A DNA stretch of 41,341 bases from Rhodospirillales bacterium (GCA_025352665.1 JANXSM010000038.1:1-41341), one strand, 5' to 3'; positions 1 through 8,536 are shown, counted from the stretch's first letter. A program made the numbers and translations. Notes: generated by a model not told the origin, from the sequence alone.

Positions 1-98
1 CGTTCGGATAAAGATGCTCGCTAAAACAAAAGTCTAGAGCATGATCCGCGCGCCTATCAGCGCGGATCATGCTCTAGACTGATCGGATTCCGCTCTAG
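1..98. repeat. RIME-like palindromic intergenic repeat
   Basis: Positions 31-50 and 61-80 form a perfect 20-bp inverted repeat around a 10-nt loop; the outer arm carries CTAGAGCATGATCC. A further half-arm (GCTCTAGAC) lies at 92-100. The left flank TAAAACAAA is shared with a second copy near 27.9 kb. This matches the style of small mosaic palindromes (RIME type) scattered through rhizobial and related alphaproteobacterial genomes; the family name is from memory. It abuts, and probably cut off, the transposase remnant to its right. Confidence 0.75.
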
Positions 99-589
99 AC
101 CATCGAACGCCGCATCTTTAATCGGCGGGGCAACGCCCACCGTGTCGTAACGCTGTCCTGGCAGCAATCTGAAGCGGACCAGATTGCCCAACGCATCCGC
201 CAGCGCCAGAATTTTAGTCGTCATGCCACCTTTAGAACGGCCAATAGCCTGGCTTTGAGTCCCCCTTTTGCGCCTTGACCGTGGCGGTGGACCTTCACAA
301 TCGTCGCATCAACCATGGCGTATTCCATGTCCGGCTCGTCCGACACCGCGTCGAACATTCGCTCGAATACATCAGCCTTCATCCAGTCGCGGAAGCGTTT
401 GAAAACCGTGTTCCACTTGCCAAACAGCGGCAGAAGGTCGCGCCATCGGCTACCGGTCCGAGCAATCCATAGAACCGCTTCGAGAAACAAGCGGCCATCC
501 CCACCAGTCCGCCGGGGATCAGTCGATTTGCCAAGGCATAGTGGCTCCATCTTCCTCCATCGCGCATCCGTCAGACTGAACCGGTCCAT
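99..589 (-). pseudogene. IS5-family transposase, frameshifted and truncated
   Basis: The first reading frame gives 122 residues with the N-terminal DUF4096-type region (MDRFSLTDARW...) and the first catalytic Asp in VDATIVKVHRHG (D94). After the run AAAAGGGGG near position 268 the homology continues in the +1 frame as GTQSQAIGRSKGG, MTTKILALADALGNL, RFRLLPGQRYDT, and stops at AFDGL where the RIME-like repeat starts. The second Asp and the Glu of the DDE triad are therefore absent. The frame change could be a programmed frameshift or loss of one G from the G run; either way the gene is dead because of the truncation. Confidence 0.8.
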
Positions 590-660
590 GGCAAACTCCT
601 TTCAAGAGCTTGAGTCACAACCGGCGTGGTCGTGGGAATTCCGATTCTCAACAGGCCCTA
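99..660 (-). mobile_element. IS5-family (IS427-like group) insertion sequence remnant
   Basis: The 5' part of an IS5-family element, read on the minus strand. The likely left terminal repeat is GGGCCTGTTGAGAATC (reverse complement of 643-658), flanked by a TA at 659-660. The 3' half of the element and its other terminal repeat are missing; homology stops at about 99, where the palindromic repeat begins. The element cannot be mobile as it stands. Confidence 0.7.
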
Positions 661-782
661 GGTGCCTCAACCTTGTTACAAACGGCCTGATCCGGTCGCA
701 GGGTATCAAACTGGCCGACTGATCCGGCTCAAACAGCGGATGTCCCATGGCTTTTTTGCGTTTTTGGCTACGATTGCAGGTC

Positions 783-1700
783 TCATGCGCCACCGACCAA
801 CCCTGGTGCTTTCAAAAGCTTGGAGGGATCAGCGCCGATCCGGGCCTCGCCTGACTCGGTCGCACGGGCGAGGCCGAAATCATAATGGATCGTTTCCAGG
901 CTTGGAAACGGCGACGCAGGGTTGCGCTTTGCCTGAATCACCAAGGATGACGACACGCCGAACACCACGTCGCTGTCGATATACTGGTCGTCCCCCTGGT
1001 AGAGCGAGGTGACCAGTTCGCGGAAGCCAGGGGCGGTGATGAGGAAATGGATGTGAGCAGGGCGGCAGCCGTGGCGGTTCTGGGCCTTGATCATGCTGCC
1101 GACGGGGCCGTCCATTGGGATGAAGTAGCCGAGCGGGCGGACGGTGCGGAAGTTGAAGTGTCCAAGGGCGTCGGCGGTGAAGGTGCCGCGAACGTCTGAC
1201 TTTTCGTTGCCGAATTTCTGCATGTCGTAGAAGCCGTGTTCGTCGGTCTGCCAGACCTCGATGCGGGCGCCGGCGATGCCGCGGCCTTCGAGGTCGTGGA
1301 CCTGGCCGTAGAAGCCGATTTCGGGACTGTCCGGATGGGCTGCGATGCAGTCTCCGTTGGCGAACTCCGGTGAGGCATCGCGGTAGAAGGGGCCGAGCAG
1401 GCTGGTGTCGGTGGCATCGTCCAGCCGGGTTTTGTCGTGCAACGCATTCACCAGGGCGGACAGGCCGAGCGTGTCCGACAGGAGGATGGTTTCCTGGCGG
1501 CTGTCGGTGCAGGCCTGGCCGATCTGGGTGATGAAGCCGATGCCGAACAGCCATTCGGCGGGGGTGAGGTTTATGTCCCGCGCGAAGGCGTGCAGGTGTT
1601 TGACGGCCGAAGCCATGATCTCTTTCAGGCGGGGATCGGTCGTGGTGGCCATCTGGTCCAGCACGGCCTGGGTGATTGTGGTCTGGTCGAGATCATGCAT
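783..1700 (-). CDS. Intradiol ring-cleavage dioxygenase (catechol/hydroxyquinol 1,2-dioxygenase family)
   Basis: A 305-residue non-heme Fe(III) dioxygenase that opens a catecholic ring between the two hydroxylated carbons. The four expected iron ligands are visible: Tyr158 (EHGFYDMQ), Tyr192 (LGYFIPMDGPVG), His216 and His218 (RPAHIHF). The N-terminal helical dimerisation region and the LLGPFYRDASPE motif (101-112) are also present. Length and the GPFYR motif fit the catechol or hydroxyquinol 1,2-dioxygenase group rather than protocatechuate dioxygenase subunits. It is the last gene of the seven-gene operon, 15 nt after the FAH hydrolase. The exact substrate is not decidable; hydroxyquinol-type enzymes are my best guess from overall likeness. 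Confidence 0.88.
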   Translation of the reverse strand: MHDLDQTTITQAVLDQMATTTDPRLKEIMASAVKHLHAFARDINLTPAEWLFGIGFITQIGQACTDSRQETILLSDTLGLSALVNALHDKTRLDDATDTSLLGPFYRDASPEFANGDCIAAHPDSPEIGFYGQVHDLEGRGIAGARIEVWQTDEHGFYDMQKFGNEKSDVRGTFTADALGHFNFRTVRPLGYFIPMDGPVGSMIKAQNRHGCRPAHIHFLITAPGFRELVTSLYQGDDQYIDSDVVFGVSSSLVIQAKRNPASPFPSLETIHYDFGLARATESGEARIGADPSKLLKAPGLVGGA

Positions 1701-1715
1701 CGCCTGGCTCCCGCA

Positions 1716-2543
1716 TCAGGATTCTTGGGCGACGGTATTGCGCAAGGTGCCGACGCCGCTGATTTCGACTTCGACGATATCGCCGGGCTTCATCCAGACC
1801 GGCGGTGTGCGATAGGCGCCGACGCCGCCGGTGGTGCCGGTGATGATGACGTCGCCAGGCTCCAAAACAGTGAAGGTGGAGCAGTAGGCGATCAAGGCCG
1901 GGATGGTGAACACAAGATCGTCCAGCGTGGCGGATTGCATGACCTCGCCGTTGAGGCGGCAGACGAGGCTTGCGTTGAAGACGTCGCCGGCTTCGTCTGG
2001 CGTGACGAGATAGGGGCCGAAGCCGCCGGTGGACGGGAAGTTTTTGCCCGGTGTGAACTGGGAAGTGTGGCGCTGCCATTCCCGCACCGAGCCGTCGTTG
2101 TAGCAGGAGTAGCCTGCGACGTAAGCGAGTGCGTCGGCTTCGGTGACGTGGCGCCCGCGCTTGCCGATCACCACCGCCAGCTCACCCTCAAAATCCAGCG
2201 TGTTCGAGGCGTTGGGCCGGATGATGGCTTGGCCGTGGCCGATCTGGCTGTTGGCGAAACGCGTGAAGATGGTGGGCTGTTTCGGAATGTCCCGCCCACC
2301 TTCCAGGATGTGGTTGAGATAGTTGAGGCCGACGCAGATGATCTTGTCGGGGTCTGGGATTGGCGGCAGGTAAGTCACAGTGGATAGCTTGTGGCGAGGC
2401 AGGCCGGCTGCGGATGTGAGGTCGATGCCGGCTGCCAGCGCCGCGCGCAGGCTAGGTGCGCGACTGGAGAGATCGACGACATCGGTGCCGTCGACGACGC
2501 CCCATCCGGTGTGGCCATTGGCCGAAAAGCTCATCAGCTTCAT
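1716..2543 (-). CDS. FAH-family hydrolase/hydratase (fumarylacetoacetase-like)
   Basis: A 275-residue protein of the fumarylacetoacetase C-terminal fold, which hydrolyses or hydrates dioxo-acids late in aromatic ring-cleavage pathways. The metal-binding pattern is present: Glu119 and Glu121 in LDFEGELAVVIG and Asp150 in SCYNDGSVREWQ. KIICVGLNYLNH (67-78) is the usual start of the domain. The start codon overlaps the stop of the upstream regulator as ATGA, implying translational coupling. Beside a ring-cleavage dioxygenase it probably acts on the cleavage product or a derivative; fumarylpyruvate or fumarylacetoacetate hydrolase and oxo-acid hydratase activities cannot be told apart here. Confidence 0.85.
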   Translation of the reverse strand: MKLMSFSANGHTGWGVVDGTDVVDLSSRAPSLRAALAAGIDLTSAAGLPRHKLSTVTYLPPIPDPDKIICVGLNYLNHILEGGRDIPKQPTIFTRFANSQIGHGQAIIRPNASNTLDFEGELAVVIGKRGRHVTEADALAYVAGYSCYNDGSVREWQRHTSQFTPGKNFPSTGGFGPYLVTPDEAGDVFNASLVCRLNGEVMQSATLDDLVFTIPALIAYCSTFTVLEPGDVIITGTTGGVGAYRTPPVWMKPGDIVEVEISGVGTLRNTVAQES

Positions 2544-3226
2544 GTTTCTGCGTCTCCGTGGAATGTGGGATCGGCCGCTTGAACGAAGCTGGCGGTGCGA
2601 CGGTAATGCAGGATCAGGCTGTCTGCCGCATCGTCGGCTCGGCCTTCGATGGCGAGGTCCATCAGCGCACGATGCTCGGCGGTGATGTCGCGCGTGGGGT
2701 AGGCGGTGGACATCGCCAGTCTGCGGTAGCGGATGGCGTGGTCGGATAGGCGACTGCAGAAATCGATCATGAAGCGCGAGGGGCATGTGGCTATCAGCGC
2801 CGCGTGGAAGGTGGCGTGGGCGGCCTCCCACTGAGGGTTTTCCCGGAAAACGTCGATCTGGGTAGAGCGTTCGGTGCGGGCGAGGCGATGGAAGCTCAGC
2901 ACCACCGCTTCCTCCCAGGCCTGGGTACGGTGGGCGATCGCCTGGCGCAACGCTATCGTTTCGACCCAGCAGCGGGTGTCGGTGAGCTCGATCAGTTCTG
3001 CCGCGCTGACTTCGGCCACCACGAAGCCGCGCTGGGCGCGACGCTCGACGAAGCCTTCCATGGCGAGCTGATTCAAGGCCTCGCGCACCGGCGTGCTGGT
3101 GGCACCGGTACGGGCGCAGGCGTCCTCGATGCGCAGCTTGCGGCCGGGAGGGAGGGCGCCTTCGAGAATATCGTGGCGCAGTCGTGCATAAGCTGCACTG
3201 GACAGTGTGGTGGGCCCGTCTTGCAT
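2540..3226 (-). CDS. GntR-family transcriptional regulator, FCD subgroup
   Basis: A 228-residue regulator with an N-terminal winged helix (about residues 8-75, with the typical PVREALNQLAMEGFVERRAQRG motif spread over 46-67) and an all-helical FCD ligand domain containing the His-rich metal or ligand site (HATFHAAL, EHRALMDLA, HYRR). FCD regulators usually repress a catabolic operon until its substrate or an intermediate binds. It lies inside the operon it probably controls: its ATG overlaps the stop of the upstream gene by 1 nt (TAATG), and its stop overlaps the next start (ATGA). Confidence 0.9.
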   Translation of the reverse strand: MQDGPTTLSSAAYARLRHDILEGALPPGRKLRIEDACARTGATSTPVREALNQLAMEGFVERRAQRGFVVAEVSAAELIELTDTRCWVETIALRQAIAHRTQAWEEAVVLSFHRLARTERSTQIDVFRENPQWEAAHATFHAALIATCPSRFMIDFCSRLSDHAIRYRRLAMSTAYPTRDITAEHRALMDLAIEGRADDAADSLILHYRRTASFVQAADPTFHGDAET

Positions 3227-4434
3227 TAGCTTCTGTACTGCAAGATGGACAGGCCGGCATTGGTGTCCGTGACGTAGGCGATGCCGTTCTGGTCCACCAG
3301 CACGTCGCAGGATTGCGTGACTGGCACTGCGCCGGGGCGAATATCAATCAGGCGTGTGGGCGCTCGCGGCACGTAGTGTCCGGCGGGTTCGGGGCGAAAG
3401 GCGTTGGATAGGTTGAAGGCGCGCACGCCGGCATTGTGCCATGTGGCGAAGATCAGTGTCTCGCTCTGGAAGGTTCCGGGACGATTCTCGTGCAGGTTGT
3501 GGGGGCCGAATTTTCCGCCGGTCGCACAGTAATCGGCTTCGTTCGGCTGTGGCAGTGTGGCGAAGGGAACAGGGTTTTCCGGCGCGTGCACGTCAAAGAT
3601 CCAGGTATGGGCAAGACCGTTCGCGCAGTTGTTGCTGGTGGCTTCGTCGGCCAGCAGCAGCAACCCGCGTCCGGGGAGCGGTAGCGGCGTGTGGCTGCCG
3701 CCGGCGAAGGGCGGTGACAGCAGGCGGTGGGCCAGCAGCCTGGGGGCAACGGGATCGATGAGATCGTGGATGGTCATGCCGCCGTCGCGCCAGGCGGCGT
3801 ATCCGAGGCTTCCCGCCACGATCATGTGGTGCAACGCCCAGCGTTTGCTTTTTTGCCAGAGAGGCACTTCGCCGGCTCGCATGCCTGGCAAAGCCCAGGT
3901 GCCGGCGAGAGTTGGCTTTGTGGGATCGAGAACGTCGAAAATTGCAAGGATATGATCGGAGCAACCGTCGAAATGGCATGACGCATAAGCGTGGCGGCCG
4001 CCGGTCCACCAGATGCGGTGCAGGCCAATGCCTTCGACGGCGCAAAAGCCGATCTCGCGCGGCGCCGCAGGGTCGGTCAGGTCATAGACCCTGAGGCCAG
4101 CAGTAAAATTGCGTTCGCGCCTTGTGAAACTGTCGGCGAGGGGGGCGGTGAAGTAATCCTGCTGCGATTGGTAGTTCTGCATCGCCCAGATATTGGCGGA
4201 ATTGACCGCGAGCATGATCCCGTCGGCGACCTGCAGATGATGCGCACGGGTGTTGGGCGGACAGGGAAGGAAAGCAACGGTGGTGGGCGCGCGCGGGTCG
4301 CGCACGTCCACCACGGAAATCCCATCGCTGAACATGTGGCCGATATAGGCGTGGCCGGCGTGCAGCATAAGCTGCACGCCGTCGGGCCGACCACCTTGGT
4401 CGGTGTGGCCGAGAAGGGTGAAGCTACCTGTCAC
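3226..4434 (-). CDS. LVIVD-repeat beta-propeller-like protein
   Basis: A 402-residue protein with seven spaced strands of the LVIVD repeat type, most ending in a D-P-x-x-P turn: ISVVDVRDPRAP, LRVYDLTDPAAP, LAIFDVLDPTKP, MTIHDLIDPVAP, TWIFDVHAPENP, VRAFNLSNAFRP and LSILQYRS. Seven blades fit a closed propeller. It has no visible signal peptide or membrane segment, so it may be cytoplasmic. It is His/Cys-rich in places (ASCHFDGCSDH). The function is unknown; its place between the importer and the ring-cleavage genes suggests an enzyme or binding role in the same pathway. It overlaps the binding-protein stop by 4 nt. Confidence 0.75.
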   Translation of the reverse strand: MTGSFTLLGHTDQGGRPDGVQLMLHAGHAYIGHMFSDGISVVDVRDPRAPTTVAFLPCPPNTRAHHLQVADGIMLAVNSANIWAMQNYQSQQDYFTAPLADSFTRRERNFTAGLRVYDLTDPAAPREIGFCAVEGIGLHRIWWTGGRHAYASCHFDGCSDHILAIFDVLDPTKPTLAGTWALPGMRAGEVPLWQKSKRWALHHMIVAGSLGYAAWRDGGMTIHDLIDPVAPRLLAHRLLSPPFAGGSHTPLPLPGRGLLLLADEATSNNCANGLAHTWIFDVHAPENPVPFATLPQPNEADYCATGGKFGPHNLHENRPGTFQSETLIFATWHNAGVRAFNLSNAFRPEPAGHYVPRAPTRLIDIRPGAVPVTQSCDVLVDQNGIAYVTDTNAGLSILQYRS

Positions 4435-5522
4435 TTCACACCCCAGATAGCTTTGTACTTGTCCCGGTAGCCATTGCTGGGGTCAAAATGGTTGTCCTTG
4501 CCGCCATCGGCGTCGACATTGGCTTTCGTGACCAGATGGACCTGGGTGACGTAGCCGCTCCAGGGCTGGTTGTTGAAAGCGCGGTTGAGCTCGTCGATCG
4601 CCATCCAGCCGTGCAGGTTGAGCGGCTCCGGGACTGTCGCGACCTGATAAATGCCGGAGCGGATCCGTCCGTAAGCCGAGACGCTGCCGTCGCCACCCGA
4701 GATTAGGTTGGGTGGGCCACTTTCGGAGGCGCCCGCCGCGCGCAGGGCGGGCACGGCGAAGTCGAAGTAAAGGTCGTTGATTGCCAGCATCCAAGTGAGT
4801 TTGCCGGAAAAGCGTTGCATGAGCGAGGAGGTAAGCGGCGTGACACGCGTGGAGGTCTCGGAGATCTGAATAACGTCGAAGGACAGCACGCCGCAGCCCT
4901 TGCACGCCTCGATACGGCTGCGCATCAGGTCGCCCTTGGTGCGTCCGATGAGGGTTTCGGAGTTGCGCATAATGGCGACCTGGGCGGTGCCGTCGCTCTG
5001 CGCGATCACGTAGTCCGCCGCCGTCAGCGCAATCGCCTCGGGAGAGGTGGTGATGTTGGCGAACACCGATGGGCTTTCGATGGGGCCCGGCTTCGGCCCG
5101 GTGTGCCAGCCGACGATCTTGATGCCCTGCTCCAGCGCCCGTTCGATGGTGCTGCGCTGCCCCACGGTGTCGACGGTGCCGAGGATGATGCCGTCTGGCT
5201 TCAGCGCGATGGCCTGGCCAATGGCTGCGGTCTGCGACGGCACCGAGCCCTGGCCGTCGATGATCTTGACGGTCCAACCGATGGCGGCTGCTGCTTCGGT
5301 GACACCGATGGACACGCCGAGTACGCCGCCGTTGCGCTGATCGGCCGAGATGTAGATCACGGTTTTGCCGGTCGCGGCGCGCGGGCCGGTGGTTGGGCCG
5401 TCCCAGGTGGTGACCGGGGCCACGGCACCGATGATGCGCGCCTTGGCTTCGGCGGTGATGTCCTGTGCATGAGCTGCGGTCGACAGGCAGGTGGCAGCGA
5501 ACAGGATGGGGAGCAGCTTCAT
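4431..5522 (-). CDS. Periplasmic sugar-type (RbsB-like) substrate-binding protein
   Basis: A 363-residue secreted solute-binding protein of the RbsB/Peripla_BP_4 family. A Sec signal peptide is visible, with likely cleavage after AHA at residue 19. The family signature is seen in VIYISADQRNGGVLGVSIGV, in PDGIILGTVD with the following hinge region, and in LAINDLYFDFAVPALRAAG. It delivers a ligand to the permease/ATPase pair upstream. RbsB-like proteins usually bind sugars, but the aromatic-type enzymes in this operon suggest a different ligand, perhaps a polyol, glycoside or aromatic compound. It starts 15 nt after the permease stop. Confidence 0.88.
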   Translation of the reverse strand: MKLLPILFAATCLSTAAHAQDITAEAKARIIGAVAPVTTWDGPTTGPRAATGKTVIYISADQRNGGVLGVSIGVTEAAAAIGWTVKIIDGQGSVPSQTAAIGQAIALKPDGIILGTVDTVGQRSTIERALEQGIKIVGWHTGPKPGPIESPSVFANITTSPEAIALTAADYVIAQSDGTAQVAIMRNSETLIGRTKGDLMRSRIEACKGCGVLSFDVIQISETSTRVTPLTSSLMQRFSGKLTWMLAINDLYFDFAVPALRAAGASESGPPNLISGGDGSVSAYGRIRSGIYQVATVPEPLNLHGWMAIDELNRAFNNQPWSGYVTQVHLVTKANVDADGGKDNHFDPSNGYRDKYKAIWGVK

Positions 5523-5537
5523 AGTGTGTCCTCCGGA

Positions 5538-6545
5538 TCAGGCCGCCTTGTTGACGGCTTCTATGGTGATTTCGGGTTTCGGCGTTTCGCGAGAGGCGCG
5601 CAGGCGGCGGCGTGCCGCCCAGCCGGCCATGCCCACGGCGATCACCAAAGTGACGCCGTTGAACAAAGGTTCGACATAGAAGGCGCCGCCCATCTGCTGG
5701 ATGCCGGAAATGCCGACCGCCAGGATCAGCACAGCCACGACAGTGCCCCAGACGTTGACACGGCCGGGCTTGACGGTGGTGGAGCCGAGCAATGCGCCGA
5801 CAAAGGCGGGCAGCATGTATTCCTGACCCACGCCACTTTGGCCCACCTGGATGCGGGCCGCCACCAGCAGGGCCGCGAAGGCGGTAATGACGCCAGACAC
5901 CATGAACGCGCCGATGACGTAGCGGTTGACGCGAATGCCGGTCAGTTCGGCGGTGCGCTCGTTGGCGCCGATCACGTAAAGATAACGGCCACTTGGCAGG
6001 AATTCGAACACGATCCACATCACGCCGGTCAGCGCCAGCACCAGCAGCGCCGGCAGCGGCACGCCGAGAATGCGGGTATGGTCCAGCAGCAAGAAGCCAT
6101 GCGGGACGTCGCCGATGATCTGCTCGCCGCCGGTGTACCAGCCGGATATGCCGTAGGCGATGGTGCCGACGCCCAGGGTTGCGATAAAGCTGTCGATCTT
6201 GGCGTAGCGCACCAGCACGCCGTTCAGGGCGCCGATGGCGAGGCCCACGGCCAGCACGATCGCCATCACCAGTGGCCAGGGCAGATGCATGTTCACCATC
6301 AGCCCGATGGCGAGGGAATGCAGCAGGCTGATCATGAACCCGATCGACAAGTCGAACTGGTTGGCGGCGATGACTGTCATTTCTGCCAGTGCCAGGAAGG
6401 CCACGATCGACTTGTCGCTGAGGATGGACTGCATCGTCAGCGCCGTAGGGAAGGTGGACGGCATCAGGAAGGAATAGACGCCGATCAGCAGCAAGGTGAG
6501 CAGCAGCAGCGCCTGGTTGGCGACGAGACGGAACAGCTTATGCAT
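5538..6545 (-). CDS. ABC transporter permease, RbsC type
   Basis: A 335-residue inner-membrane permease of the BPD_transp_2 (RbsC/AraH) family with about ten hydrophobic helices. Family features are the DLSIGFMISL segment and the GANERTAELTGIRVNRY loop, which corresponds to the ATPase-contacting loop. I chose the ATG at 6545 because GGAG lies 9 nt upstream; an alternative ATG at 6572 lacks a ribosome-binding site. With this start the gene overlaps the ATPase stop by 8 nt. It forms the transmembrane channel for the importer. Confidence 0.88.
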   Translation of the reverse strand: MHKLFRLVANQALLLLTLLLIGVYSFLMPSTFPTALTMQSILSDKSIVAFLALAEMTVIAANQFDLSIGFMISLLHSLAIGLMVNMHLPWPLVMAIVLAVGLAIGALNGVLVRYAKIDSFIATLGVGTIAYGISGWYTGGEQIIGDVPHGFLLLDHTRILGVPLPALLVLALTGVMWIVFEFLPSGRYLYVIGANERTAELTGIRVNRYVIGAFMVSGVITAFAALLVAARIQVGQSGVGQEYMLPAFVGALLGSTTVKPGRVNVWGTVVAVLILAVGISGIQQMGGAFYVEPLFNGVTLVIAVGMAGWAARRRLRASRETPKPEITIEAVNKAA

Positions 6546-8040
6546 GGTGAGTCGCTCCAGAACCGCCGACATGGGCGATCAGGCTAGGAATGGTGAGGCG
6601 CTCCCCGGCGAGTTCGGTGGCGATGCGGCCGTTGCCGAAGATCATCACGCGGTGGCAGATGGCCGCGACCTCCTCGAGATCGGTCGAGACCACGACGACG
6701 CAGCCGCCGTCGGCTGCGTGGCGGTCGAGGAGCGCATAAATGTCTGCCTTAGCGCCGACATCCACGCCCATGGTCGGTTCTTCCAGCACCAGGACGCGCA
6801 TGGTGCCGCCGAGCCAGCGCGCCATCACGACTTTCTGCTGGTTGCCGCCGGAAAGCGTATGAATGGCGGGCTCGCTGACCAAGGGTCGCGCGCCGACGTC
6901 GCGCAGGCGGCTCATCGCGTGGTCCGCCTCGCGCTTGGGCGTCATGGCGTGGAATGTGCTCCGCCCCTCGATGATCGGGTTGATAAACAGGTTTTCGCGA
7001 ATGGCGAGGTTGAGCGCGAGACTTTCCTCCTGTCGCCGGCTGGACACGAAGGCGATGCCGGCGCGCACGCAATCGGCCGGCGTATCTAGCACCACGCGCC
7101 GATTGGCGAGTATCACATGGCCAGAGGATGGCGGCAGCACGCCGGCCAGGGCGCGGCCGATCTCCTCCTGGCCGGCGCCGCGCAGGCCGGCGAGCCCGAT
7201 GATCTCGCCGGGACGGATGGCGAGATCCACGGGCCCGGCACCCTCGGCGACCAGGCCATGCACCTCCAGCAACGCTGCGGAGGCGGGCACCTGCGCGCGA
7301 GCGGCGATGGCGCGCGGACGACGACCCACGATCAGTTCGACCAATTCGCCAGGCGACGTATCGGCGATGGCGCGTGTGGCCACCGCCACCCCGTCGCGCA
7401 TCACCGTCACCCGGTCGGCGATGCGAAAGATCTCGTCGAGTCGGTGGCTGACATAGACCATGCCGCCGCCGCGGGCGCGCAGGCGGCCGAGCACATCGAA
7501 CAGGCGGGCGACCTCGGCCTCGGGGAGCGATGCCGTGGGTTCATCGAGCACGATCACCCGTGCGTCGGTGGCGAGCGCGCGGGCGATGGCGACGATGGAG
7601 CGGTCGGTGCGCGAGAGATCAGCGACCCTTCCCTGCGGGTCGAGCGCGCAACCGATGATATCCAGCGCGGCGCGGGCCTGGTCGGCCACCGCGTTCCAGC
7701 CGATCAGGCCGCGCCGGCGTGGAAATCCGGCGGCCAAAGCGATGTTTTCGGCGACGCTCATCCAGTCGACCAGGGCCAGGTCTTGATGGATGAAGGCCAC
7801 GGGCAGTTTGTTCGCCTGGGGGTCTACCTCTCGGTCGCCCAGCAGGATTCGGCCCGCATCGGGCCGATGGACGCCGGCCAGGATCTTGATCAGCGTTGAC
7901 TTGCCTGCCCCGTTGCCACCGAGCAGCGCGTGCACCTCACCTTCACGAATGTCGAAATCCACAGCATCGACGGCAATCGTGCCGCCAAAGGACTTCACGA
8001 TCCCGCGCATGCTGATGATTGATGGCAGAGCTTCGACCAT
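6538..8040 (-). CDS. Sugar-type ABC transporter ATPase, tandem domains (RbsA/MglA type)
   Basis: A 500-residue protein with two fused nucleotide-binding domains. Domain 1 has a Walker A GGNGAGKST (41-49), a weak signature LSRTDRS (142-148) and Walker B VIVLDEP (162-168). Domain 2 has the degenerate P-loop GLRGAGQEE (285-293) typical of this family, the signature LSGGNQQ (396-402) and LVLEEP (417-422). It powers import with the permease and binding protein that follow. The start at 8040 is preferred because GGGAG lies just upstream; an in-frame start at 8109 would overlap the promoter. It is the first gene of the operon. Confidence 0.88.
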   Translation of the reverse strand: MVEALPSIISMRGIVKSFGGTIAVDAVDFDIREGEVHALLGGNGAGKSTLIKILAGVHRPDAGRILLGDREVDPQANKLPVAFIHQDLALVDWMSVAENIALAAGFPRRRGLIGWNAVADQARAALDIIGCALDPQGRVADLSRTDRSIVAIARALATDARVIVLDEPTASLPEAEVARLFDVLGRLRARGGGMVYVSHRLDEIFRIADRVTVMRDGVAVATRAIADTSPGELVELIVGRRPRAIAARAQVPASAALLEVHGLVAEGAGPVDLAIRPGEIIGLAGLRGAGQEEIGRALAGVLPPSSGHVILANRRVVLDTPADCVRAGIAFVSSRRQEESLALNLAIRENLFINPIIEGRSTFHAMTPKREADHAMSRLRDVGARPLVSEPAIHTLSGGNQQKVVMARWLGGTMRVLVLEEPTMGVDVGAKADIYALLDRHAADGGCVVVVSTDLEEVAAICHRVMIFGNGRIATELAGERLTIPSLIAHVGGSGATHHA

Positions 8041-8080
8041 TGGGCTCCCTGTACGGGCTTTTTTAGCCCTTATTGAAACG

Positions 8081-8109
8081 ACAATATCAGATATTTTTCT
8101 ATCTCTCAA
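8081..8109 (-). promoter_or_regulatory. Promoter of the catabolic operon with an inverted-repeat operator
   Basis: On the minus strand TTGAGA (8104-8109) and TATTGT (8081-8086) are separated by exactly 17 nt and lie about 40 nt upstream of the ATPase start. Inside the spacer is the inverted repeat AGATA-N6-TATCT (8089-8104), a plausible binding site for the operon's GntR regulator. Both are pattern calls, not demonstrated. Confidence 0.5.
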
Positions 8110-8177
8110 CCGAAAATATGCATTTTATGGCAGAGTGTACAGAGCGGCGGTTATAATTTATCCAACGCTTCCGCACC

Positions 8178-8262
8178 CCGAACCGAAGACACTCGACCAT
8201 TGGCTATGTCAGCCCCATGGAATTCGAGCGGATCGCAGCAGTGGCTTAAAGACTGTGTCCGC
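8178..8262 (+). pseudogene. IS3-family transposase C-terminal remnant
   Basis: Translation from 8178 reads PNRRHSTIGYVSPMEFE, then RIAAVA and a stop at 8247-8249. This is the conserved C-terminal end of the IS3-family OrfB integrase (the RRHSxxGYxSPxEFE motif). The following CTGTGTCCGCGAAACCGG resembles the right terminal repeat of IS3-group elements. The rest of the element is missing, so it is a scar of a former insertion between the operon promoter and the island. Confidence 0.7.
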
Positions 8263-8440
8263 GAAACCGGCAGCAGCTCAGTCAGGGAGCAGGCGCACCT
8301 GGCCGCACTTAAAACAGACCGGAAACATATTATCCTAACGGTCCAGGCGGCGGCGTGGTCAGGTCGTTTTGGCTGACCACAAGATGATGCGCACAGCCGG
8401 CCGCTTGATCCCGCCGCGCCCTTGGGGGACTACGGCACGC

Positions 8441-8536
8441 CGTTTAGTCGCTCTCCGCCATGCACTGGAAGACGCCGGCGTTAAGTTTTGTGAACAGGAC
8501 GGTGTTGGCGTGCGTCTGTGGCAGCCCGACGCATGA
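8441..8536 (+). pseudogene. Remnant of the C-terminus of an XRE-family regulator
   Basis: An open stretch ending in TGA at 8534-8536 reads LRHALEDAGVKFCEQDG followed by VGVRLWQPDA. This closely matches the usual tail of small alphaproteobacterial XRE regulators (LRxALExAGVxFxxENGxGxGVRL). The helix-turn-helix part upstream is not recognisable; that region is replaced by unrelated sequence. The stop overlaps the start of the next gene (ATGA), suggesting the two once formed an operon. Confidence 0.5.

Noticed and set aside
4815..6587. Long open frame of about 590 codons on the plus strand opposite the binding protein and permease
   Set aside because: Composition is dominated by His, Gln, Gly and Asp as expected for the antisense of GC-rich genes; the opposite strand encodes clear ABC transporter proteins.
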